A stretch of 64,000 bases of DNA from Blautia glucerasea (GCF_013304385.1 NZ_JAAITU010000003.1:86357-150356), one strand, 5' to 3'; positions 9,159 to 19,090 are shown, numbered from the stretch's first letter. Notes: generated from the sequence alone by a model not told the origin. Numbers and translations are program-made.

Positions 9159-9942
9159 TATTGCCAGCGGAAGCAGCGGAAACTGTATTTACGTAGGCAC
9201 ACAGGAGACACATCTTCTGATAGATGCAGGGATTAGCGGCAGACGGATCGAGAAGGGCCTGAATGAACTAGATCTTACAGGGAAAGATATTGATGGGATC
9301 TTGATCACTCATGAGCATTCTGACCATATAGGCGGTCTTGGCGTGATCTCAAGAAAATACCAGATTCCCATTTACACAACAGGAGGTACTGCAGATGCCA
9401 TCAGCAGGTCGAAAGGGCTTGGCCAGCTGCCCCAGGGACTGATCCAGGAGATCCGGGAGGATGAACCGTTTCAGATAAAGGATCTGAAAGTAAATGCATT
9501 TACTATCCCTCATGATGCAGCACAACCGGTTGGCTTCCGGCTTGAGCATGGCAGCAGTTCTGTAGGGATTGCAACAGACCTTGGGAAATATAATGATTAT
9601 ATTGTGGAGCATCTTCAGGGGCTGGATGCCTTGCTTCTGGAAGCAAACCATGATATCCGCATGCTTCAGGTGGGAAAATATCCATATTATCTGAAACAGA
9701 GGATACTGGGAGATCGGGGGCATCTTTCCAATGAAAATGCAGGAAGGCTTTTGTGCAGACTTCTCCATGACAATCTGAAGGCTGTATTTTTAGGCCATCT
9801 TAGTAAAGAGAATAATTATGAACAGCTGGCATATGAAACTGTGTGCTCGGAAGTAACACTGGGGGATAATCCATACCGTTCCGGTGATTTCAGGATTCAG
9901 GTTGCCAGGAGGGACTGCTTATCCCAACCGGTTATTATTTAA
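9145..9942 (+). CDS. MBL-fold metallo-hydrolase (YycJ/WalJ-like)
   Basis: 265 residues of the metallo-beta-lactamase fold. The metal motif THEHSDHIGG (about 55-64) is followed by further ligands in FTIPHDAAQP, IATDLG and LEANHD. The N-terminal CSIASGSSGNCIYV is the usual start of the YycJ/WalJ subfamily. In Bacilli that subfamily lies with the WalKR regulators and has been linked to DNA 5'-3' exonuclease or cell-wall coordination. Here it lies in a polA-coaE operon instead. The nuclease idea is family inference, and the exact substrate cannot be read from the sequence. Confidence 0.85.
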   Translation: MRFCSIASGSSGNCIYVGTQETHLLIDAGISGRRIEKGLNELDLTGKDIDGILITHEHSDHIGGLGVISRKYQIPIYTTGGTADAISRSKGLGQLPQGLIQEIREDEPFQIKDLKVNAFTIPHDAAQPVGFRLEHGSSSVGIATDLGKYNDYIVEHLQGLDALLLEANHDIRMLQVGKYPYYLKQRILGDRGHLSNENAGRLLCRLLHDNLKAVFLGHLSKENNYEQLAYETVCSEVTLGDNPYRSGDFRIQVARRDCLSQPVII

Positions 9943-9968
9943 ATTTTACATATAGAAAGGATAATACG

Positions 9969-10241
9969 ATGAAAAAGACAATTATTACTGTAGTAGGAAA
10001 TGACACTGTAGGGATTATTGCGAAAGTATGTACTTACCTGGCTGAGAATCAGGTAAATATTCTTGATATTTCCCAGACCATCGTACAGGGGTATTTTAAC
10101 ATGATGATGGTAACAGACACCAGCGCTTCCAAGAAGGATACAGGCGCTCTTGCCGATGGGCTTTCAGCTCTGGGCGATGAGATCGGCGTAGTGATCCATT
10201 GCCAGCATGAAGATATTTTCAATGTGATGCACCGTATCTGA
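9969..10241 (+). CDS. ACT domain-containing protein (UPF0237)
   Basis: 90 residues forming a single ACT-type ligand-binding domain, starting with a strand and the loop VVGNDTVGIIAKV. Such stand-alone ACT proteins are paired with UPF0210 proteins across Firmicutes, and a UPF0210 gene follows 84 bp downstream. The ligand is unknown, with an amino acid being the usual expectation for ACT domains. It is preceded by AGAAAGGATAATACG as ribosome site. Confidence 0.88.
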   Translation: MKKTIITVVGNDTVGIIAKVCTYLAENQVNILDISQTIVQGYFNMMMVTDTSASKKDTGALADGLSALGDEIGVVIHCQHEDIFNVMHRI

Positions 10242-10325
10242 TATGGGTTTTTGAAAAGACTGCAGAAAGTAAAGCAGCGGTAACAAAAGAACAACGGAAG
10301 CAGACCTGGAAGCAAGGAGAAGAAT

Positions 10326-11690
10326 ATGATCAACATTTTTGAAGTAAATGAGACAAATAAAATGATAGAGCAGGAGAATCTGGATGTGCGTACCATTACC
10401 CTTGGTATCAGCCTTCTGGACTGTATTGACAGTGATTTGGATAAGTTAAATGAGAAGATCTACAATAAGATCACAAAGAAGGCAGAGAACCTTGTATCTA
10501 CCGGAGAACAGATTTCTGCAGAGTTTGGAATTCCCATTGTTAATAAAAGGATTTCCGTTACCCCCATTGGACTGATCGGAAGTGCTGCCTGCAAAACAAC
10601 AGAGGATTTTGTATCCATTGCCAAAACACTGGATCGTGCTGCCAAAACAGTTGGTGTGAATTTTATCGGCGGATATACAGCTCTTGTAAGCAAGGGCATG
10701 ACACCTGCCGAGGAACTTCTCATCCGTTCCATTCCCAAAGCCCTTGCCTGCACGGATCGTGTATGTAGTTCGGTAAATGTAGGATCCACAAAGACAGGTA
10801 TCAATATGGATGCGGTAAAGCTTATGGGAGAAATGGTGGTTGAGACTGCAAAAGAGACAAAGGATCAGGATTCCCTGGGCTGTGCCAAGCTGGTTGTATT
10901 TTGTAATGCACCGGATGACAATCCGTTTATGGCCGGAGCTTTCCATGGCGTTACAGAAGCAGATAGTATTATTAATGTAGGTGTCAGCGGTCCAGGTGTT
11001 GTAAAGACCGCCCTGACAAAGGTGCGTGGTGCAGATTTTGAAACTCTTTGTGAGATGATCAAACGTACTGCATTTAAAGTAACCCGTGTAGGACAGCTGG
11101 TAGCAAGGGAAGCTTCCAGACGTCTTGGTGTGCCTTTTGGCATTGTAGACCTTTCACTTGCCCCTACACCGGCTATTGGAGACAGTGTGGCTGAGATCCT
11201 GGAGGAGATCGGCCTGGAGCGTGCAGGCGCACCAGGTACTACTGCAGCACTGGCGCTTCTGAACGACCAGGTAAAGAAGGGGGGAGTTATGGCTTCCACA
11301 GCAGTTGGAGGCTTGAGTGGAGCTTTCATTCCTGTCAGTGAGGATCAGGGTATGATCGATGCGGTGAATGCAGGCGCTCTTTCCATCGAGAAGCTGGAAG
11401 CCATGACCTGTGTATGCTCTGTAGGTCTTGATATGATCGCAGTACCAGGGGATACCAAAGCATCTACTATTTCCGGTATCATTGCAGATGAAGCTGCCAT
11501 TGGTATGGTCAACCAGAAAACAACAGCCGTTCGTCTGATCCCAGTGATCGGAAAAGGAGTAGGAGAGACAGTTGAGTTCGGCGGTCTGTTAGGCTATGCA
11601 CCGATTATGCCGGTGAATCCATTCTCCTGTGATGCATTTGTGGAAAGAGGCGGCAGGATCCCGGCTCCTATCCATAGCTTCAAAAATTAA
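10326..11690 (+). CDS. PFL family protein (UPF0210/DUF711)
   Basis: 454 residues of the UPF0210 family, structurally related to glycyl-radical (pyruvate formate-lyase-like) barrels but without a visible glycyl-radical motif. Recognisable family segments include [42 protein letters not shown] and the C-terminal [20 protein letters not shown]. Its biochemical role is unknown. The pairing with the upstream ACT protein is conserved in many Firmicutes and suggests the two act together. The ATG follows AAGGAGAAGAAT. Confidence 0.88.
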   Translation: MINIFEVNETNKMIEQENLDVRTITLGISLLDCIDSDLDKLNEKIYNKITKKAENLVSTGEQISAEFGIPIVNKRISVTPIGLIGSAACKTTEDFVSIAKTLDRAAKTVGVNFIGGYTALVSKGMTPAEELLIRSIPKALACTDRVCSSVNVGSTKTGINMDAVKLMGEMVVETAKETKDQDSLGCAKLVVFCNAPDDNPFMAGAFHGVTEADSIINVGVSGPGVVKTALTKVRGADFETLCEMIKRTAFKVTRVGQLVAREASRRLGVPFGIVDLSLAPTPAIGDSVAEILEEIGLERAGAPGTTAALALLNDQVKKGGVMASTAVGGLSGAFIPVSEDQGMIDAVNAGALSIEKLEAMTCVCSVGLDMIAVPGDTKASTISGIIADEAAIGMVNQKTTAVRLIPVIGKGVGETVEFGGLLGYAPIMPVNPFSCDAFVERGGRIPAPIHSFKN

Positions 11691-11698
11691 AAAATGTG

Positions 11699-11727
11699 TT
11701 GACATTCGGGTATTAGTGTGCTAAAGT
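11699..11727 (+). promoter_or_regulatory. Sigma-A promoter of the T-box leader
   Basis: TTGACA (11699-11704), a 17-bp spacer and TAAAGT (11722-11727). Transcription would start near 11734-11736, just before stem I of the T-box. Confidence 0.75.
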
Positions 11728-11735
11728 AAAACACA

Positions 11736-12020
11736 GTTAAACCAACGAGAAAGAGTAGTAAGCATTCATGTAACATTTCAGAGAGCAGGTATTGGTGGAA
11801 GCCTGTATGGAGCGGTTTGCTGAATGGCCTTTTGAGGGCGGCCCGAAATCATTTTACAGCAGAGTAGGAGCCGACGGGAACCGGACCCGTTATCAATCAG
11901 GAGTGTATGACAGTACATGCGAAAGAGGACAATGAGTCAATTTGAGTGGTACCGCGATAATAAGAATCTTATTACCGTCTCAAGGATCAGCAGATATGCT
12001 GCCTTGAGGCGGTTTTTTTG
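11736..12020 (+). promoter_or_regulatory. T-box riboswitch leader, probably tryptophan-specific
   Basis: The order is stem I with AGTAGTA (specifier loop 5' strand), the CAGAGAGCAGG...TTGGTGG distal region, a specifier segment GAATGGC at 11822-11828, the conserved T-box TGGTACCGCG (11947-11956), and a terminator (ACCGTCTCAAGG with CCTTGAGGCGGT) ending in T7. Uncharged tRNA binding would favour the antiterminator and allow expression of the ABC transporter. TGG (Trp) has the usual geometry: preceded by GAA and one base from the CTTTT helix. Two points go against it. The base after TGG is C rather than a purine, and TGGT expects discriminator A while tRNA-Trp usually has G (a G-U pair is possible). 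ATG (Met) is the alternative reading. Confidence 0.88.
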
Positions 12021-12189
12021 ATACCAGGGTCAAAAGGTCTAAATCCACATGAGCTTGCTCATAAGTGGATGAAAGACCTTGGGACCCGCCCCTATATGAG
12101 CATAAAAGTGGGATGTTAATCCCACGATATGCGAATAGAGGGTAGGATTGCGAGAGTGCAAAGCACGGAGCAATCCGTAGGTATCAAAA
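12016..12189 (+). ncRNA. 174-nt multi-arm structured element between T-box and ABC genes
   Basis: TTTTGATACC (12016-12025) pairs perfectly with GGTATCAAAA (12180-12189) and encloses three arms. Arm 1 (12027-12087) is a long hairpin built of GGGTC, AAGGTCT, ATCCAC and ATGAGC with their complements. Arm 2 carries GTGGGAT-GTTA-ATCCCAC near its tip. Arm 3 (12145-12176) has GGATTGC/GCAATCC with an inner GTGC/GCAC. A further hairpin ACATTAGA/TCTAATGT (12189-12210), followed by TGTTTTGTT, shares bases with the closing stem, so the two may exclude each other. No known family is recognised. It could be a mobile structured repeat or a second regulatory element. Confidence 0.6.
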
Positions 12190-12257
12190 CATTAGAGTTG
12201 GTTCTAATGTTGTTTTGTTAGTACACAGGTTCAGCGGATCAAGAAAGGAGAACGAAA

Positions 12258-13286
12258 ATGAAAAAAAAGATGATGGTATGTGTAATGGCAGCAATGGCAG
12301 CAACAGCAATGATGACAGCAACTGTAATGGCAGATGACTTCAAGATCGGTATCTGCAATTATGTGGATGATGCATCCCTGAATCAGATTGTAGATAATCT
12401 TCAGACAAAACTGGAAGAGATTGGTAAAGAAAAAGGTGTAAATTTTGATATTTCTTATGAAAACTGTAATGCAGATGCAAATGTTATGGAGCAGATCATT
12501 TCTGATTTTCAGGCAGATGGCGTAGACTTAATGGTTGGTGTAGCTACACCTGTTGCAATGCGTATGCAGTCTATGACAGAAGGCACAGATACACCGGTTG
12601 TATTTTCCGCAGTTACAGATCCTGTAGGCGCAGGACTGGTAGAATCCTTGGAAGAGCCGGGAGCAAATATTACAGGTACTTCAGATTATCTTGACACAGC
12701 ATCTGTGATGAATCTGATCCTTGCTGTGAATCCGGATGTGAAAAAAGTAGGTCTTTTATATGATGTAGGACAGGATTCCTCTGCAACGGCTATTGAGGAA
12801 GCAAAAGCATTCCTGGAGGAGAAAGATATTGAGGTTGTAGAGCGTACAGGTACCACAACAGATGAGGTACAGCTGGCAGCAGATGCATTGGTTGCAGACG
12901 GTGTGGATGCAGTATTTACACCTACAGACAATACCATTATGACAGCAGAGCTTTCAATTTATGAGAAATTTATGGAGGCAGGGATCCCTCAGTATACAGG
13001 AGCTGATTCCTTTGCATTAAACGGAGCTTTCATGGGATATGGAGTTGATTATGCAAATCTTGGGCAGGAAACAGCAGACATGGTAAGCCAGATCCTTCTG
13101 GATGGCGCAGATCCGGCTGCTACACCTGTTAAAACTTTTGATAATGGTACAGCAACCATCAATACAGAGACATGTGAAGGTCTTGGACTGGATCTTGAAC
13201 AGGTTAAGGCGGCTTTTGAGCCACACTGCACACAGATTAAAGAAATCACAACTGCTGAAAGCTTTGATGAGCTGAATGCTGACTGA
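12258..13286 (+). CDS. ABC transporter substrate-binding protein (PF04392 type, TrpX-like)
   Basis: 342 residues with a Sec signal peptide (basic start, Ala/Met-rich core, probable cleavage after TVMA) and no lipobox Cys. The mature part follows the PF04392 binding-protein fold (FKIGICNYVDDASLNQIVDNL, the VGVATPVA and VFSAVTDPVGAGLV segments, and GADSFALNGAFMGYGVDY). T-box-controlled members of this family include the tryptophan uptake system TrpXYZ, which fits the leader upstream. The substrate is otherwise not readable from the sequence. The ribosome site AAGAAAGGAG precedes the ATG, and the permease gene follows 15 bp downstream. Confidence 0.85.
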   Translation: MKKKMMVCVMAAMAATAMMTATVMADDFKIGICNYVDDASLNQIVDNLQTKLEEIGKEKGVNFDISYENCNADANVMEQIISDFQADGVDLMVGVATPVAMRMQSMTEGTDTPVVFSAVTDPVGAGLVESLEEPGANITGTSDYLDTASVMNLILAVNPDVKKVGLLYDVGQDSSATAIEEAKAFLEEKDIEVVERTGTTTDEVQLAADALVADGVDAVFTPTDNTIMTAELSIYEKFMEAGIPQYTGADSFALNGAFMGYGVDYANLGQETADMVSQILLDGADPAATPVKTFDNGTATINTETCEGLGLDLEQVKAAFEPHCTQIKEITTAESFDELNAD

Positions 13287-13301
13287 TCGGAGGAATTTAT
13301 T

Positions 13302-14228
13302 GTGAATATCGCAACCATTCTAACACTGGGAGAGACTGCATTAAAGCTGGGACTTATTTGTTCCCTTACAGTTCTGGCGCTGTTTCTCAGCTATTCCATG
13401 CTGAACGTATGTGACTTGTCAACCGATGGCTGTTTTACGCTTGGAGCAGCAGTAGGGGCAACCGTAGCAATCAGCGGACACCCGTTTTTATCCATTCCTG
13501 CAGCTATGGCTGCAGGTGTAGGTTCCGGTTTTGTAACTGCGATCCTGCAGACTAAAATGGGCGTGGACAGTCTTCTTGCCGGGATCATTGTGAATACAGG
13601 ATTGTATTCTGTGAATATTGCAGTGATGGGAGGCTCCTCCCTTTTGAATATGAACAGGACCACCACCGTATTTACGATGATGAAGGATGCACTGAAAGGT
13701 ACCCCTCTCCAGGGAAGGACAGAGATCCTGGTCGCACTGATCGCAGTAGTGATCGTGGTTGCGTTCCTTGTATTTTTCCTGAAAACAAGACTTGGTCTTG
13801 CGATCCGGGCTACCGGAAATAATCCGGATATGGTTAAATCTTCTTCTATTAATCCGGTATTTACCACCATTGTAGGGCTTTGTGTGGCCAATTCCTTTAC
13901 AGCACTTTCCGGATGCCTGCTGGCCCAGTCACAGAAGTCTGTAGATATTAATATTGGTCAGGGTATGGTGACCATCGCCCTGGCATCCCTTCTGATCGGA
14001 GGAACCATCCTGGGCAAGGGGGGCATTTTGCTTCGGGCTGTTGGAATGGTTTTGGGTGCCTTCATTTTCAGGCTTGTATATACCATTGCGCTTAGACTGA
14101 ATATGCCTGCATTTATGCTGAAACTGGTTTCTTCTGTGATCGTAGTCCTGGCAATCTCAGGCCCATATCTGAAGAAACAATGGCCGCAGATACGAAGAAG
14201 GATGACACACAAGAAGGGAGGTATCTGA
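13302..14228 (+). CDS. ABC transporter permease (TrpY-like)
   Basis: 308 residues, almost entirely hydrophobic with about eight to nine predicted membrane helices, of the branched-chain/PF02653-like permease type that accompanies PF04392 binding proteins. Glycine-rich segments such as GAAVGATVAISGHP and the cytoplasmic FLKTRLGLAIRATGNNP (the probable ATPase coupling loop) are visible. It starts at GTG (13302) after CGGAGGAATT. It ends 3 bp before the ATPase gene. It would form the membrane channel of the importer and import the same amino acid that the T-box senses. Confidence 0.88.
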   Translation: MNIATILTLGETALKLGLICSLTVLALFLSYSMLNVCDLSTDGCFTLGAAVGATVAISGHPFLSIPAAMAAGVGSGFVTAILQTKMGVDSLLAGIIVNTGLYSVNIAVMGGSSLLNMNRTTTVFTMMKDALKGTPLQGRTEILVALIAVVIVVAFLVFFLKTRLGLAIRATGNNPDMVKSSSINPVFTTIVGLCVANSFTALSGCLLAQSQKSVDINIGQGMVTIALASLLIGGTILGKGGILLRAVGMVLGAFIFRLVYTIALRLNMPAFMLKLVSSVIVVLAISGPYLKKQWPQIRRRMTHKKGGI

Positions 14229-14231
14229 CAG

Positions 14232-15029
14232 ATGCTGGAATTAAACCATATTTCCAAAACCTTTAATCCGGGAACTGTAAATGAAAAAAAGGCCTTAAGT
14301 GATCTGTCTCTTTCTCTGAAGCCAGGTGATTTTGCTACGATCATCGGTTCTAACGGAGCCGGAAAATCTACCTTGTTCAATGCGATCTGCGGGGATTTTC
14401 TCACGGATTCAGGATCTATTGTTCTGGATGGACAGGATATTACCTTTGTGCCACAGCATATCCGCTCCAAAAGTATCGGACGGCTGTATCAGGACCCTAT
14501 GAGGGGGACGGCACCAGGAATGACCATTGAGGAGAATCTTGCACTGGCAGCTGGCAGAGGTGGATGGCTTTCTCATGTATCCAAAGCAGACAAGGAAAGG
14601 TTCAGGGAACAGCTTGCACTTCTGGATATTGGGCTTGAGAACCGGATGTCGCAGCCGGTAGGACTTCTTTCCGGAGGACAGAGGCAGGCTTTAAGTCTTC
14701 TGATGGATACCATGAATCCACCTAAGCTGCTGCTTCTTGATGAGCATACAGCAGCACTGGATCCGGGTACAGCAGCTAAGGTGCTGGCAATGACAAAAAG
14801 GGTGGTGGAAGAGAATCATCTTACCTGTCTAATGATCACTCACAATATGTATTCAGCTCTGGAACTGGGAAATCGCACGTTGATGATGGACAGCGGCAGG
14901 ATTGTGCTGGATATCAGTGGAAAAGAAAGAGAAGGCCTGACAGTTGCCGGCCTTCTGGAAAAATTCAATGCAGGAGCAGGTAAAAAATTGGATAATGACA
15001 GAATCCTGCTTTCAGGAAAAGATAATTAA
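14232..15029 (+). CDS. ABC transporter ATP-binding protein (TrpZ-like)
   Basis: 265 residues forming one nucleotide-binding domain: Walker A IGSNGAGKST (about 38-47), the Q-loop near RLYQDPMRG, signature LLSGGQRQAL, Walker B LLLLDEHTAALDP and the switch His in MITHNMYSAL. It powers the importer encoded by the two preceding genes. Glu of the usual Walker B DEP is kept as DEH. It is convergent with tmcAL (53 bp apart); no clear terminator with a T-tract is visible between them. Confidence 0.9.
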   Translation: MLELNHISKTFNPGTVNEKKALSDLSLSLKPGDFATIIGSNGAGKSTLFNAICGDFLTDSGSIVLDGQDITFVPQHIRSKSIGRLYQDPMRGTAPGMTIEENLALAAGRGGWLSHVSKADKERFREQLALLDIGLENRMSQPVGLLSGGQRQALSLLMDTMNPPKLLLLDEHTAALDPGTAAKVLAMTKRVVEENHLTCLMITHNMYSALELGNRTLMMDSGRIVLDISGKEREGLTVAGLLEKFNAGAGKKLDNDRILLSGKDN

Positions 15030-15082
15030 ATCGTAACGATTCAGTATGCGTACACTTCCTGCCAAATAGTTACATTAAATCA

Positions 15083-16291
15083 TTATAAGACGACCACCGG
15101 CTGGCTGTATTCATGAATGAAAGGCTGGCCGGTTTTTTGTGAAAGCATGGTCTGATACAGATTAGAAGCAAAAACAGTTTCCTGAAACAGATTATTTTCT
15201 GTAGGGGGCAGCAGTAAAGCGGCATCTGCTGCCTTTGATAGAAGAGGCATGGAGCCTCTTTTTTTTATTTGGGATAAAAGGCTGCTGCTGGCCTTACGAA
15301 AACCAAGAATGCGTGCATAATGAAAATCGCTGGGAGTGTGTCGGATCTGAAGCAGGGCATGAAGCAGTGCACGCTGAATGCGGGCCTGGGTCATATTCTT
15401 CGTTTTAACCTTAGCAGCAAATTCAGTAAATGTGCTATATTCCCAGGCACAGGTACAGATCCGCCTTGCAAGATCCTCGTTCATATCCAGATACTGCTGA
15501 AGAGAATCTGGTGTTTCCAGGAGAAGACGATATCTGTAAAGAGGATCCAGGTCACTTTCTTTTAAATACAACCCTTCCTCGATTGCCTTTTTAAAAATAG
15601 AAAAGGAAGGCGATGGAATCAGATCCTGAAAACAAGCCAAAGGCTCCTTAAAAATCCGGGTGCGTATACCGGAAGCTGAAGGAAAAGTATCTGACAGATC
15701 AGTGTCATGGTAGCCGCTGCCTTCTCTTTGCAGGGCGTAAGGATGGATGGAACTTTTCAGGGAGAGAATCGCCTTACAGTATTCAATTCCCAGGATAGTA
15801 TTAGGTTTGGAAAGTAAGGTGGCAAGCTGAGGATTATGAGTATAAAGGGTAAGGGCATTGCTTCTGGCAGCAGGAAAGGAAAGCCCATCTTTCAAGTTCT
15901 TTGTAAGAAGCTGCCTGTATGGCTCTGGTTCTCTGAGCAGGATCCGGGCAAGCTCCATAAGAAGCTGCGTATCTGTGGATTCACTGCCAAAGCAGAGAAC
16001 GTCTGTTACGCCAAGGCCTGAGAGCAGGTGTACAGCTCCTTTTGCAAAGCCTTCGGCACTGGCTGTGGAAACAGAAACAGGCAGCTCCACCACCAGGTCT
16101 GCGCCGCAGGATAAAGCCATCCTGGCACGCACATGCTTTGAAAAAAGGGCAGGAGTGCCCCGCTGCACAAAATCTCCGCTCATGGCGATCACAATATAAT
16201 CCGCATGAAGCTTCTGGCGGATTTGATCAAGCTGATATTTATGGCCTGTGTGAAAGGGATTGTATTCGGCAATGATACCTACAGTTTTCAT
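15083..16291 (-). CDS. tmcAL: tRNA(Met) cytidine acetate ligase (TmcAL/YlbM family)
   Basis: 402 residues of the nucleotidyltransferase-like family that uses acetate and ATP to form N4-acetylcytidine at the wobble base of elongator tRNA-Met. The N-terminus GIIAEYNPFHTGHKYQL contains the HxGH nucleotide-binding motif. IAMSGDFVQRGTPALF and the ADLVVELPV segment follow. The start at 16291 is preferred because GAGG lies 9 bp before it; an in-frame ATG 15 bp upstream (16306) has no ribosome site. Having it beside pta-ackA, which makes acetate, is a neat metabolic match. A structured RNA element lies about 100 nt upstream on the same strand. Confidence 0.87.
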   Translation of the reverse strand: MKTVGIIAEYNPFHTGHKYQLDQIRQKLHADYIVIAMSGDFVQRGTPALFSKHVRARMALSCGADLVVELPVSVSTASAEGFAKGAVHLLSGLGVTDVLCFGSESTDTQLLMELARILLREPEPYRQLLTKNLKDGLSFPAARSNALTLYTHNPQLATLLSKPNTILGIEYCKAILSLKSSIHPYALQREGSGYHDTDLSDTFPSASGIRTRIFKEPLACFQDLIPSPSFSIFKKAIEEGLYLKESDLDPLYRYRLLLETPDSLQQYLDMNEDLARRICTCAWEYSTFTEFAAKVKTKNMTQARIQRALLHALLQIRHTPSDFHYARILGFRKASSSLLSQIKKRGSMPLLSKAADAALLLPPTENNLFQETVFASNLYQTMLSQKTGQPFIHEYSQPVVVL

Positions 16292-16394
16292 GAAATTGTA
16301 CCTCATAAAATACGATTATATGGCACATTCTACCATCGAAATGCTTGAAATACAAGGCCGGGAGGTTTATAATACATTACAGGTATGGCCTGAG

Positions 16395-16581
16395 AAATTC
16401 AAGTCGAGCAGCCGCGAGACTTGGCGCGTGATTCTGGTCAGCGTAAGCTGACATATTCTTTACAGAATCACTGCGCATCCTCGCGGAGCGTTTATCTCAG
16501 TCGGAGATTGGACTCCCACAGAGACGAACTTGTTGTTACTCACCACCTGAAAGAGGTGGGAGTCTTCTCGACTGAGATAAA
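16395..16581 (-). ncRNA. Structured RNA element, copy A
   Basis: Read on the minus strand. The outer stem TTTATCTCAGTCG/CGACTGAGATAAA (13 bp perfect, 16569-16581 and 16491-16503) encloses a core with GACTCCCAC/GTGGGAGTC (16511-16564 region). Next come CTCCGCGAGGAT, then GCGC, a bulged A, and a 9-bp helix GTGATTCTG/CAGAATCAC (16463-16471 with 16428-16436). That helix encloses the tip hairpin GTCAGC/GCTGAC. A terminal hairpin AAGTC/GACTT (16401-16422) ends the element. The same order recurs at 30380-30560 with different stem sequences. Its 3' end is also found alone at 3101. The element may be a guide-RNA-like end of an IS200/IS605 element or a free ncRNA. Confidence 0.72.
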
Positions 16582-16618
16582 TTTCTGTCGGGCCAACACT
16601 TATGAAAGGAGCTAATGA

Positions 16619-17629
<1,011 letters not shown>

Positions 17630-17722
17630 TCCATCAGATTCTATAGCCCATCATATTAAGTACATATTTTGTAACTGTGAAGATAGAAAACTGTTACCAT
17701 ATTTTTTAAGGAGAGTAGAAAA

Positions 17723-18913
17723 ATGAATGTATTGGTAATTAACTGCGGAAGTTCTTCCCTGAAGTATCAGCTGATCGATTCTGAGACAGAGGCAGTCCTT
17801 GCAAAAGGTCTTTGCGAGAGGATCGGTATCGACGGAAGACTTGTTTACCAGAAAGCTGGCAATGACAAAGAGATCACAGAGGCTTCCATGCCTACTCACA
17901 AAGAGGCTATCCAGATGGTACTGGATGCACTGACAAATGACAAGACTGGTGCTATCTCCAGTCTGAAAGAGGTTGGTGCTATCGGACATCGTATTGTCCA
18001 TGGCGGTGAGAAATTTGCTTCCTCTGCAATCATCACAGATGAAATGATCGCAGCTGTTGAGGAGTGCAATGATCTGGCACCTCTTCACAATCCTGCAAAC
18101 CTGATCGGTATCCGCGTATGTGCAGAGCTTATGCCTGGAGTTCCGCAGGTAGGTGTATTTGATACTGCTTTCCATCAGACAATGCCTGCAAAAGCATATC
18201 TGTACGGACTTCCTATTGAATATTATAAGAAATATAAAGTAAGAAGATATGGCTTCCACGGTACATCCCACAGCTTTGTATCCAAACGTGCGGTTGAGTT
18301 CCTTGGCCTTGATAAGGACAATTCTAAAGTGATCGTCTGCCACCTGGGCAATGGTTCTTCCATCAGCGCTGTACAGAATGGCAAATGTGTGGACACAACT
18401 ATGGGTCTTACCCCTCTTGAAGGTGTAGTAATGGGTACACGTTCCGGTAACATTGATCCGGCTATCGTTGAGTACATTGCAAAGAAAGAGAACCTGGATC
18501 TTGCAGGCGTTATGAATGTCCTGAATAAGAAATCAGGTCTTCAGGGTATGTCCGGTGTATCCAGTGATATGCGTGACCTGAGAGCTGCAGCTGCAGAAGG
18601 CAACGAAGATGCCAAGAATGCTATTGAGGTTCTTTGCTATGGCATTGCCAAGTTTGTAGGCGGCTATGTGGCAGCTATGAATGGTGTAGATGCTATCGTA
18701 TTTACTGCAGGTATTGGTGAGAATGTAGGCATGATCCGTGAAAAGGTATGCTCATATCTTGGATTCCTTGGCGTTAAGCTGGATGCAGAAGCAAACGAGG
18801 CAATGGGAGAAGAAGTAGTGATTTCTGCTGCTGATTCCGCTGTAAAGGTTGCAGTTATTCCTACTAACGAAGAACTGGCAATCTGCCGTGATACAGTTGC
18901 TCTTGTTAAATAA
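17723..18913 (+). CDS. ackA: Acetate kinase
   Basis: Transfers phosphate from acetyl phosphate to ADP, producing acetate and ATP. 396 residues. The N-terminal NVLVINCGSSSLKYQLID phosphate loop, GHRIVHGGEKF (catalytic His/Arg region), GFHGTSHSFVSKRA, CHLGNGSSISAV and the Asp/Arg stretch GLTPLEGVVMGTRSGNIDP are all typical. The FTAGIGEN segment near residue 330 binds the nucleotide. AAGGAGAG precedes the ATG. A terminator hairpin follows the stop. Confidence 0.97.
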   Translation: MNVLVINCGSSSLKYQLIDSETEAVLAKGLCERIGIDGRLVYQKAGNDKEITEASMPTHKEAIQMVLDALTNDKTGAISSLKEVGAIGHRIVHGGEKFASSAIITDEMIAAVEECNDLAPLHNPANLIGIRVCAELMPGVPQVGVFDTAFHQTMPAKAYLYGLPIEYYKKYKVRRYGFHGTSHSFVSKRAVEFLGLDKDNSKVIVCHLGNGSSISAVQNGKCVDTTMGLTPLEGVVMGTRSGNIDPAIVEYIAKKENLDLAGVMNVLNKKSGLQGMSGVSSDMRDLRAAAAEGNEDAKNAIEVLCYGIAKFVGGYVAAMNGVDAIVFTAGIGENVGMIREKVCSYLGFLGVKLDAEANEAMGEEVVISAADSAVKVAVIPTNEELAICRDTVALVK

Positions 18914-18937
18914 TTCCATGCAGCATTCTTAAGAATA

Positions 18938-18972
18938 AATGGGGATGTGCCTTGGGCAGATCCCCATTTTTA
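18938..18972 (+). terminator. Terminator after ackA
   Basis: AATGGGGAT and ATCCCCATT flank a short loop with GCC/GGC pairing, followed by TTTTT. Confidence 0.85.
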
Positions 18973-19035
18973 TGACTGTTACAGCAAATTTCATAAAAAG
19001 CAACATTTTTTTCATAAAAAGCCGCAATTTATACG

Positions 19036-19064
19036 TTGACAAAATACAAAGCCAACGGTATAAT
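19036..19064 (+). promoter_or_regulatory. Sigma-A promoter for DUF177-rpmF
   Basis: Perfect consensus TTGACA (19036-19041), a 17-bp spacer and TATAAT (19059-19064), 27 bp before the DUF177 start codon. Confidence 0.9.
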
Positions 19065-19090
19065 TGATTGAGTGTGGATAGGAGATAATT

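Noticed and set aside
16260..16615. Two short plus-strand ORFs upstream of pta
   Set aside because: They lie across the tmcAL start and the structured element A, so are explained by those features.
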